From Ignavibacteriota bacterium (GTDB lineage Bacteria > Bacteroidota > Ignavibacteria > UBA10030 > SZUA-254), in the NCBI GenBank assembly GCA_016191715.1, contig JACPVN010000320.1:1-5327 (forward strand): a DNA stretch of 5,327 bases, in the 5' to 3' direction. The position numbers and the translations under genes were made by a program. Below, piece by piece: positions 1 to 5,327 of the stretch. How positions within the stretch are numbered: the first letter of the stretch is position 1; every line of letters starts with the position of its first letter. The notes below the pieces were generated by a model. The model was not told where the DNA came from. It saw only the letters and a list, made by a program, of their open reading frames with translations, and did no database searches.

Positions 1-365
1 CCGCGCTGCTTTTCGCCACCGAAGGACATCGACCAGGCCGGGACCAGGTTCTTGACGGTACTTTCCGGTTCCCAAACAAACGCTTTGTCAATGTACGGAT
101 TGTTATCAAGCAAACGATACGCGTTCTTCAATGTAATCCAGTAAACCGTACTTTGTTTATACTTTCGTTTGATTGCGGGAAGAAGCGAAGTCGTAACCAA
201 CACATTTCCCATCGCTTCAAGGTTGATGATAAGAATTCGCGTTCCTCTCGGCTGTGGGTCAATACATTCCTCCAAACAATTCGTGTTCGGGAAACACGGT
301 TTGTAGCCGGTGAAGTGTTTGCAATCAGGAATCGTATTCTTCTTACTTTGTTTTCTCTTAGTCAT
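1..365 (-). CDS. Glycosyltransferase family 9 (heptosyltransferase-like), 3' part beyond window
   Basis: Only the first 121 codons are inside the window; the gene runs off the left edge. It begins at the ATG complementary to 363-365; the frame is open further upstream but has no better ATG. Residues 42-100 look like the N-terminal Rossmann half of GT9 enzymes: a hydrophobic strand (RILIINLE), the glycine loop AMGNVL, the helix TTSLLPAIKRKY, a second strand (TVYWIT) and NNPYIDKAF, which matches the usual 'NPyId' step. Before this lies an unusual 40-residue extension with four cysteines (C15, C24, C30, C34; spacing C-x8-C-x5-C-x3-C), possibly a small metal or Fe-S site (inference). The GT9 family transfers sugars, classically ADP-heptose, onto lipopolysaccharide core in the cytoplasm. 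Residue N54 sits where GT9 enzymes normally carry the catalytic Asp. The last 20 or so codons are far more GC-rich than the rest and fit the family poorly. It lies 52 bases after another GT9 gene, probably in the same operon. Confidence 0.8.
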   Translation of the reverse strand, partial: MTKRKQSKKNTIPDCKHFTGYKPCFPNTNCLEECIDPQPRGTRILIINLEAMGNVLVTTSLLPAIKRKYKQSTVYWITLKNAYRLLDNNPYIDKAFVWEPESTVKNLVPAWSMSFGGEKQR

Positions 366-417
366 TGATATGAGATGTGAGATATGCTGTTGTGTTTTTA
401 GTTTTTGGTTTCTTGTT

Positions 418-1467
418 TCAGTTTTTAATGACAAGTTCATCTTCAGTTATAGAAATCTTTGTAATCAGATGTTGACATGCTTGAAAGACTTCCTCAACAG
501 AAAGTTCTTCCATGCACGGATTTCCAATCGGGCATTTTGTGAAGTTGCAACCTAAACATCCAAGCCGTTCGTTCCGAACTATTTCCGATTGATTTCCGAA
601 CGGACCCTGCAACATCGGATTTGTCGGACCAAAGATTGCAACGGTGGGAGTTCCAACTGCCGCGGCAATGTGCATCGGACCGGAATCATTTGTAATCATG
701 ATCGAACATCGCTTTAAGATTGCCGCAAGTTGCTTGAGCGTAGTTTGTGGAATAAGTACTGCTTTGTTTGTCATAAGTGTTGCAAGTCGTTCTGCATCAT
801 CCCTCTCCCCCGGTCCCCAAAGCAAAAGTATTTTTGTTTGATGCTGTTCACCAAGTATATCTGCAAGTTCAGCATATTTCGGAATTGACCATCGTTTCGT
901 GTACCACCCTCCTGCCGCGTTGATTGCTACTACAAATGAGTCATTCAATCCTTGATCATGAAAAAAACGTTCAGCAAATGTATTTGATTCTTCATTAACA
1001 GTAATCCGCAATCCACAATCCACAATCTGCAATCCGAGCGAACGAACCGCATCAAGATTAAACTCCGTATTATGAACTTCTCCTCCTCTCGGCTCCACAA
1101 TGATATTGTAACACTTCTCTCTCCATCCAAACCGATACCCGACACGATACATCGCACCACTGAAATAAGTGACAAGAGCGCTTCGCGGATTGCCGAACAA
1201 ATCAATCACCAAATCATAGTTCCGTTTCCGTACGTTCCAAATCAAACCGAAACCATTTTGGCTCTTTCCATCAAACACTAAAACATTGTTGATGTCGGGA
1301 TTCCCTTCCACAATATCCCGACTCGGCTTTTCCGTCAGAAAATCAATCTGAGCATCAGGAAAAGCAAACCGGAGGTTGTGGAGGACAATGGTGGAAAGAA
1401 CAACATCGCCAATTGCCCGGAGTTTGATAATAAGGATTTTCCGAATACGGGAGCGGTCTATGTTCAT
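418..1467 (-). CDS. Glycosyltransferase family 9, ADP-heptose:LPS heptosyltransferase-like
   Basis: A complete 349-residue protein, the normal length for GT9 enzymes (WaaC/WaaF type). I chose the ATG complementary to 1465-1467; an in-frame TTG nine bases upstream would add three residues. Neither has a Shine-Dalgarno sequence. Numbering from the ATG, the N-terminal Rossmann domain starts with KILIIKLRAIGDVVLST, whose D21 corresponds to the catalytic Asp of WaaC. The second domain carries the W-x-TKRW segment (K191) and the nucleotide-sugar binding block NDSGPMHIAAAVGTPTVAIF at about 260-279 (D261). A four-cysteine segment follows (C304, C307, C312, C318), as in many GT9 proteins. There is no signal peptide, so it is cytoplasmic and should act on the inner face of the inner membrane, adding a sugar to lipopolysaccharide core or a related glycan. 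The exact donor and acceptor cannot be read from sequence. Residues 144-155 are encoded by a heptamer tandem repeat. It sits between the GH31 gene and a second GT9 gene, all on the same strand. Confidence 0.9.
   Translation of the reverse strand: MNIDRSRIRKILIIKLRAIGDVVLSTIVLHNLRFAFPDAQIDFLTEKPSRDIVEGNPDINNVLVFDGKSQNGFGLIWNVRKRNYDLVIDLFGNPRSALVTYFSGAMYRVGYRFGWREKCYNIIVEPRGGEVHNTEFNLDAVRSLGLQIVDCGLRITVNEESNTFAERFFHDQGLNDSFVVAINAAGGWYTKRWSIPKYAELADILGEQHQTKILLLWGPGERDDAERLATLMTNKAVLIPQTTLKQLAAILKRCSIMITNDSGPMHIAAAVGTPTVAIFGPTNPMLQGPFGNQSEIVRNERLGCLGCNFTKCPIGNPCMEELSVEEVFQACQHLITKISITEDELVIKN
1003..1037. repeat. Five-copy heptamer tandem repeat, unit AATCCRC, inside GT9 gene
   Basis: Read on the plus strand, five consecutive 7-base units run AATCCGC, AATCCAC, AATCCAC, AATCTGC, AATCCGA with no gaps. 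On the coding (minus) strand they give a GTGGATT-like array that encodes residues 144-155 of the complete GT9 protein, reading LGLQIVDCGLRI in the linker between its two Rossmann domains. Seven is not a multiple of three, so gain or loss of one unit would shift the frame; only changes of three units keep it. Confidence 0.85.
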
Positions 1468-1479
1468 GTGGTTCAAAAC

Positions 1480-1515
1480 GTTGGCAATATAGAAAAAGCC
1501 GTTTTGCCTTCCAAC
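1480..1515 (-). other. Imperfect hairpin in GH31-GT9 gap, possible processing site or weak terminator
   Basis: On the minus strand GTTGGAAGGCAA (1515-1504) can pair with TTGCCAAC (1487-1480), giving eight base pairs with a four-base bulge and a 16-base loop. It lies between the GH31 stop and the GT9 start. No clean U-run follows it directly (only GTTTTG, overlapping the region just before the GT9 start), so a strong intrinsic terminator is unlikely. At most it could weaken read-through or serve as an RNA processing site. Confidence 0.2.
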
Positions 1516-1537
1516 AGTAATATTCCGTGTTAAGAAA

Positions 1538-4303
1538 TTACTTGATGACGACTAATTTCTGAGTTTGAAGTTCTCTATCAGTTTGCATCTTACAGAAGTA
1601 AATCCCACTTGGTTGTGTTGAGGCATCCCATGTTGTTTGATATTCGCCGGGGAGTATCTTTTCGTTCACAAGTGTAGCAACTTCATCCCCCAAAACATTA
1701 TATACTTTGAGTGTTGTGAATCGTGAATCATCAACCTTGTATCGTATGGTCGTGAACGGATTGAATGGATTTGGGTAATTTCGTTCTAACCGGAATCCAT
1801 ATGATTTGTTAGAGATATCCCAATCAAGAACTCCGGTTAAGCGTACGTTTTCAATTCTCAGTTGAAAACTACTGTCAGAGTTTGCAGGCGTCTGAATGTA
1901 TAACATATTTTTAAGTGTATCGTAGTAATATCCATCATTACCCCGTCGCATCGCAATGTATGATAATTTCTCAGGTACTGAAGTTCCGTTCATTGATACT
2001 GTAACAGGATGTTTCCTCATTGAATGTATTTCAGTTAGATAGACACGATAAGACGGTTTTCCTGTGTACGTTCCCGGAGTCGGCTCAACCGATATATTGA
2101 GAATTGTATCGGTGCCTGATGTTGTGAGTTCCTGAATAAAATTCGTCTGTGCAAAACTTCCGCTTTGATATTCTAATGTTTTTCCATCGTCCTCATAAAG
2201 AGTTTCAGAATATTGAAGATTCATCATTACAGGAGGATAAACAGCAAGTCGAAGCGTATCAAGCGGATGTTCATCAGTGTAGTTCATCGGGAATTGCATC
2301 GGGATGATACTTCCTGCTTTCACGAATATGGGCATTGTTTCAAGAGTCGATTGAACGGTGATGGTTTGTTTGCCGTGATAAATCTCATCAGTCCAGAAAT
2401 CAATCCAATCTCCTTTGGGGAGGTAAATACTTTTGGATGTCTGTCCTGCTTGAACCACAGGAGAAACAAGGAATGAATTTCCCCACATATAGGAAGAACT
2501 CTCGTTTACAAGATTTACATCGTCCTTGTCTTCAAAAAACAGCGGATACGCCAACGGTTTTCCGTTTCTACTATTTTCTTCAGCGAGCGTGTAGATATAG
2601 GGAAGCAATTGATACCGGAGTTCGATGTATTTTTTACTGATTGATTCCGCTTCAATTCCGTAACTCCATGGTTCGGTTGGTTGGTCAACTCCATGTGCAC
2701 GGGTGATGGGACAAAATGTACCGTACTGCATCCATCGAACATACAACTCAGGCGTTGTTGTGCCGCAACAAAATCCGCCGATGTCAGAATTGTGATAAGC
2801 GATTCCTGAAATTCCCATGTTCAACATCATCGGAAGTTGAACAGCAAGTCCGCCAAAACCACGACCGACATCTCCGGACCAAATCGAAACACCATAACGT
2901 TGAATTCCTGCAAACCCTGAACGTGTAAGATTAAAGAATCGTTGATTCGGTCTCATCGCATTGAATCCATCATAGACAGTTTTTGCCCAAAGATTATTGA
3001 AGATGTTGTGAACCTTTGGAGTTTTTCTAAGGTAGTGATACATCGAATCGGGATGACGTTCCGGCTCGCCAAGGTCAGTCCAAATTCCTGCAAGTTCATT
3101 TCCGAAAAAGGTAGGGTGCTTATTACACCACCATTGTTGTGCGGCTGGATTTGTTAAATCAAGCAAGTAAGAATTACAGTTACATGACCACCAATTTGTG
3201 AGAATATACGGAGGACCGTTTGCTGAAAATTTTCCTAAATATCCGTTGCTCGCCGCCGCGCTGTAATTTATTGATGGTTCGATGATGTATGGTTCGGTTA
3301 TGACAATCGTTTTTATTCCTTGATTTAAAAAGTCCGACATCATTCCGAAAGGATTAGGAAATGCGGATGTGTTCCAACTGATGTCTCCCATGTGTTGGAA
3401 CCAGTACAAATCAAGAATGATTGCATCACAAGGAATTTGTTTTTGTCTCATTGTCTGAACCATCGAACGCGCTTCCCCCTCGTTGCGGTATCCGTACTTG
3501 GATTGAATAAAACCAAGCGCCCATTTCGGTGGCAACGGCTGACGACCGGTAAGCCACGTGTATTTTTCAAGTTGTTCGGAAATCGTTTCACTGACGATGA
3601 GGTAATATGTTAACTCCCCTCCATCCGCTGTATAAGTAAAGACAGAGGAGTTGGTTTTTCCTAAGTCATAATGGCCCCGATATGTGTTATCAAAATACAG
3701 AGCATAACCGTTCGATGAGGCAAGAAACGGAATATTAGCATTCATATTCGGAAGTGCATTTTGATATCCACCGATTGCCGTATTGTAGGAATCGAAGGCT
3801 AGACCGCGTTTATCAAGTTGGGTTCCCCGTTCACCTGTTCCATAGAAGTGGTCGCCAGATAATAGATTGAAACGAGCGATTCGTTTATCACCGTGAGTTG
3901 CGAGTCCGCCTGAGAAGGGTTCACTCAGAAGCAATTTGTTTGAGGAATTATAAAAAGAAAAACGGAGCGGTTGTAATTGACAAATAATTTTTAATGAACT
4001 TGTGGAAATTTCGATTGAAGAATCAGAACCACCAACATTTATCGAAAACGATATACTGGGATTTTGAATCACTACAAAAGATGAATCAGGTTGAGTTGTT
4101 GGAGTAGGTAATAAATCAATTCTTACAATATCCGGTTGATAAAAAATAAGACGGACTGCTGAGGTTTCTGTGTTGAGTATAATTACACTATCGTATGAAA
4201 GAGTAGAAATATAATTTCCAAGATAGGTTTGAGAGATAAGTGTTGAAGCAGAGTACAACAGAAATAATACTGACAATGCAACTTCAAGAATGACGTGTTT
4301 CAT
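1538..4303 (-). CDS. Secreted GH31 alpha-glucosidase/transglucosylase-like enzyme with T9SS sorting domain
   Basis: A complete 921-residue protein. Its ATG is preceded by an A-rich leader without Shine-Dalgarno. Residues 1-25 form a signal peptide (hydrophobic VALSVLFLLYSAS). Residues 30-250 are the GH31 N-terminal beta-sandwich, including HFYGTGERGTQLDKRG (152-167). Residues 255-590 are the catalytic barrel: AIILDLYWF (294-302), the nucleophile segment GIWTDLGEPE with D410, the acid/base segment RYGVSIWSGD with D478, YHNSDIGGF (503-511) and RWMQYGTFCPITRAHG (523-538). The two catalytic Asp lie 68 residues apart, normal for the family. A proximal beta domain follows (to about 670), then a DUF5110-like segment (YEDDGKTLEYQSGSFAQTNF, 703-722). 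Residues 838-921 are a type A T9SS sorting domain, so the enzyme should be released or anchored at the cell surface. GH31 enzymes cleave or transfer alpha-linked glucose or xylose with retention. The DLGEPE wording and LDLYWF recall, from memory, the Cellvibrio Agd31B alpha-glucan transglucosylase group, so transfer may dominate over hydrolysis (inference). All key residues are present. It is the first gene of the minus-strand group. Confidence 0.93.
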   Translation of the reverse strand: MKHVILEVALSVLFLLYSASTLISQTYLGNYISTLSYDSVIILNTETSAVRLIFYQPDIVRIDLLPTPTTQPDSSFVVIQNPSISFSINVGGSDSSIEISTSSLKIICQLQPLRFSFYNSSNKLLLSEPFSGGLATHGDKRIARFNLLSGDHFYGTGERGTQLDKRGLAFDSYNTAIGGYQNALPNMNANIPFLASSNGYALYFDNTYRGHYDLGKTNSSVFTYTADGGELTYYLIVSETISEQLEKYTWLTGRQPLPPKWALGFIQSKYGYRNEGEARSMVQTMRQKQIPCDAIILDLYWFQHMGDISWNTSAFPNPFGMMSDFLNQGIKTIVITEPYIIEPSINYSAAASNGYLGKFSANGPPYILTNWWSCNCNSYLLDLTNPAAQQWWCNKHPTFFGNELAGIWTDLGEPERHPDSMYHYLRKTPKVHNIFNNLWAKTVYDGFNAMRPNQRFFNLTRSGFAGIQRYGVSIWSGDVGRGFGGLAVQLPMMLNMGISGIAYHNSDIGGFCCGTTTPELYVRWMQYGTFCPITRAHGVDQPTEPWSYGIEAESISKKYIELRYQLLPYIYTLAEENSRNGKPLAYPLFFEDKDDVNLVNESSSYMWGNSFLVSPVVQAGQTSKSIYLPKGDWIDFWTDEIYHGKQTITVQSTLETMPIFVKAGSIIPMQFPMNYTDEHPLDTLRLAVYPPVMMNLQYSETLYEDDGKTLEYQSGSFAQTNFIQELTTSGTDTILNISVEPTPGTYTGKPSYRVYLTEIHSMRKHPVTVSMNGTSVPEKLSYIAMRRGNDGYYYDTLKNMLYIQTPANSDSSFQLRIENVRLTGVLDWDISNKSYGFRLERNYPNPFNPFTTIRYKVDDSRFTTLKVYNVLGDEVATLVNEKILPGEYQTTWDASTQPSGIYFCKMQTDRELQTQKLVVIK

Positions 4304-4429
4304 TTCTTTATTTTTTTAATGGTATGAGTTTGCTCTAAAAAGCGTGTTTACTCACAAAAACATTTTGAAAACAGAATGTATTCGACCCATAACATGCTCA
4401 TAGAATACTTTTTAGATTCGACTCATGGT

Positions 4430-4435
4430 ATTATA
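4430..4435 (-). promoter_or_regulatory. Candidate -10 box (TATAAT) for the GH31 gene group
   Basis: The minus strand carries a perfect TATAAT here. It would place transcription start about 120 bases before the GH31 ATG. No good -35 box is seen at the usual 16-18 base spacing (TAAAAA at 17 bases is the best), and the region is AT-rich, so a chance match is quite possible. Confidence 0.25.
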
Positions 4436-4506
4436 TCGAATAAAAGCCGGCATTTTTATGAGAATGTTGATGTTCACCTTAAACACAGCCAAAGATACCA
4501 AAGCAC

Positions 4507-4520
4507 TTGTATATATACAA
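4507..4520. promoter_or_regulatory. Perfect 14-base palindrome, possible operator
   Basis: TTGTATATATACAA reads the same on both strands. It lies roughly midway between the divergent genes, 179 bases before the plus-strand start and 203 bases beyond the GH31 start. Palindromes of this size are typical dimeric regulator sites, but the TATATA core makes chance occurrence in AT-rich DNA easy. There is no second copy in the window. Confidence 0.3.
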
Positions 4521-4613
4521 TTATCGAAGTTGGCTTGCTCTGCTTACATAATATACTCCGGAAATGAAATAGTCCAAGTGAAGTTTGCACGTACGCGTCA
4601 AGTTCGTTTTACT

Positions 4614-4642
4614 TTGGAGAAGGCATGCTTTTTCTTTACAAT
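4614..4642 (+). promoter_or_regulatory. Weak sigma70-like promoter candidate for the plus-strand gene
   Basis: TTGGAG (4614-4619) and TACAAT (4637-4642) are separated by 17 bases. The -10 box matches five of six consensus bases and the -35 box only three. Transcription would start near 4649, giving a leader of about 50 bases before the ATG at 4700. Confidence 0.2.
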
Positions 4643-4699
4643 TATCAATGATGAAACAACTACATTCTCAGAAAAATAAGAACTGGAATAATTACTAGT

Positions 4700-5327
4700 A
4701 TGATTCGAATACGAGTTATTTTTTTAGGTTTCGGTTTTTGGGTTTTCGGAATTATTCCCTCAGGATATGCCCAAGAGACGTGGCAAGCGAAGGATTCGGT
4801 GTACAAAGAGACATTTAATATTTCACAACTTGATACAATAATCCAATTATCACGTCAGTTTATTATACAAGGGAGTGAAGTTATTCTTTTGGATTCATTG
4901 AGACTCATCCGAGGCAAGGATTATCATTTAGACGAACGGTTCGGTTTGATGAAACTCAAGATTCGGGATTCCTCATATCAAACCAAACCATTCCGGGTTA
5001 CAGTATTTTACAAAGCGCTTCCGTTTTCATTCAGACAAAAATATCAACACAGAGAGTTAGTAAGGGAAATTGATTCTGCAAATAAAGTTCATTCAGTTGC
5101 AAAGAAAATAAAAAATCCTTTCGCCTTTGATGATGTAATCGGTAAGTCGAAACTTCAAAAGAGCGGAAGCGTTGTTCGGGGGTTAACCATTGGTTCAAAT
5201 CGGGATTTATCATTGAACTCCGGATTTCGGTTGCAAATGGCAGGCAATCTCACCGATGATATTGAGGTTATAGCCGCGTTGACTGATGAAAACTCTCCCA
5301 TCCAACCTGAAGGAACGACTCACACGC
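4700..5327 (+). CDS. Exported protein of unknown function, likely outer-membrane barrel, 3' part beyond window
   Basis: An open frame of 209 codons starts at the ATG at 4700 and leaves the right edge with no stop. Residues 1-24 are a clear signal peptide (basic MIRIR, then a hydrophobic stretch, cleavage likely after SGYA before Q25). Residues 35-120 form a beta-rich region built around FIIQGSEVILLDSLRL, the turn GKDYHLDERFGLMKL and VTVFYKALPFSF. A charged linker (120-150) leads to a block at 155-207 containing GSVVRGLTIGSNRDLSLNSG, then GFRLQMAGNLTDDIEVIAAL and TDENSPIQPEGTT. I recall this block from large hypothetical proteins of Ignavibacteria and related Bacteroidota that continue as long beta-strand repeats, which suggests an outer-membrane barrel of perhaps a thousand residues. 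That is recognition from memory, not a search result. Function is unknown. Base composition and codon use match the neighbours. No Shine-Dalgarno precedes the start. It is divergent from the GH31 gene, so shared regulation is possible but not shown. Confidence 0.8.
   Translation, partial: MIRIRVIFLGFGFWVFGIIPSGYAQETWQAKDSVYKETFNISQLDTIIQLSRQFIIQGSEVILLDSLRLIRGKDYHLDERFGLMKLKIRDSSYQTKPFRVTVFYKALPFSFRQKYQHRELVREIDSANKVHSVAKKIKNPFAFDDVIGKSKLQKSGSVVRGLTIGSNRDLSLNSGFRLQMAGNLTDDIEVIAALTDENSPIQPEGTTHT

Larger units (their letters stand above)
4304..4699. other. Divergent intergenic region with no convincing gene
   Basis: This AT-rich gap separates the minus-strand GH31 gene from the divergent plus-strand gene and should hold promoters for both. 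Short open frames here (for example 4425-4679 and 4376-4567, plus strand) lack a ribosome binding site and have no recognisable motifs. I find no tRNA, riboswitch-like fold, strong terminator or Bacteroides-type TAnnTTTG promoter. The notable elements are listed separately: a perfect TATAAT on the minus strand, a 14-base palindrome, and a weak plus-strand promoter candidate. Confidence 0.6.

Noticed and set aside
1..40. GGEKQR near the left edge resembling an ABC transporter signature
   Set aside because: The preceding residues do not match the full LSGGxxQR pattern, there is no Walker motif, and the frame is continuous with a GT9 domain; kept only as part of the possible-chimera note.
310..555. 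81-codon plus-strand open frame across the gap between the two GT9 genes
   Set aside because: Overlaps the ends of both GT9 genes in antisense and shows no protein family signal.
945..1205. 86-codon minus-strand open frame overlapping the GT9 gene
   Set aside because: A shadow frame of the well-supported GT9 gene; its repeated-looking residues come from the heptamer array read in another frame.
1474..1506. Inverted repeat CAAAACG / CGTTTTG near the GT9 start
   Set aside because: Seven AT-rich base pairs with a 19-base loop, overlapping the alternative TTG start; too weak to call a terminator or operator.
2213..2742. Several open frames of 67-87 codons antisense to or out of frame with the GH31 gene
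   Set aside because: All lie inside the GH31 coding region, whose reading frame is supported along its whole length by family motifs.
4380..4426. Two copies of ATTCGAC[C/T]CAT, starts 36 bases apart (4380-4390 and 4416-4426)
   Set aside because: An 11-base match with one mismatch within about 400 bases is expected by chance at roughly this frequency; no symmetry or further copies.
4425..4679. 84-codon open frame on the plus strand in the divergent gap
   Set aside because: No ribosome binding site, no recognisable motif, atypical residue mix, and it overlaps candidate promoter elements; more likely a chance frame in AT-rich DNA.

Overview
The window looks like chromosomal sequence from a Gram-negative member of the Fibrobacteres-Chlorobi-Bacteroidetes group, most likely an Ignavibacteria-type lineage. 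Three things point there. The 921-residue protein ends in a type IX secretion (T9SS) C-terminal sorting domain of the wording typical of Ignavibacteria and relatives (NYPNPFNPFTTIRY near its start, VVIK at its end). None of the start codons has a Shine-Dalgarno sequence; the leaders are A-rich instead. The rightmost gene belongs to a kind of secreted, barrel-like protein that I associate with the same lineages. The DNA is moderately AT-rich except for the first 60 bases or so.

Layout. Three genes lie head-to-tail on the minus strand, transcribed leftwards: a secreted GH31 glycoside hydrolase or transglycosylase (1538-4303), a complete GT9 (heptosyltransferase-like) glycosyltransferase (418-1467), and a second GT9 gene that leaves the window at base 1 (1-365). 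The gaps of 70 and 52 bases have no strong terminator, so one transcript is plausible. An AT-rich gap of 396 bases (4304-4699) separates this group from a divergent plus-strand gene (4700-5327, continuing off the right edge). That gene encodes an exported protein of unknown function with a conserved Ignavibacteria-type sequence block.

How they may work together. The two GT9 enzymes should act in the cytoplasm, building lipopolysaccharide core or another surface glycan from nucleotide-activated sugars. The GH31 enzyme should cross the inner membrane by its signal peptide and the outer membrane by T9SS, then work on alpha-glucosides or alpha-glucans at the surface. A functional link between the GH31 and GT9 genes is not shown by the sequence; they may simply be neighbours. 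The divergent gene probably encodes an outer-membrane protein.

I see no tRNA, rRNA, CRISPR array, insertion sequence, phage gene or defence system. The points most worth a second look are a heptamer tandem repeat inside the complete GT9 gene, an Asp-to-Asn change at the expected catalytic position of the second GT9, an abrupt base-composition change at the left edge, and the GH31 active-site wording that suggests a transglucosylase.
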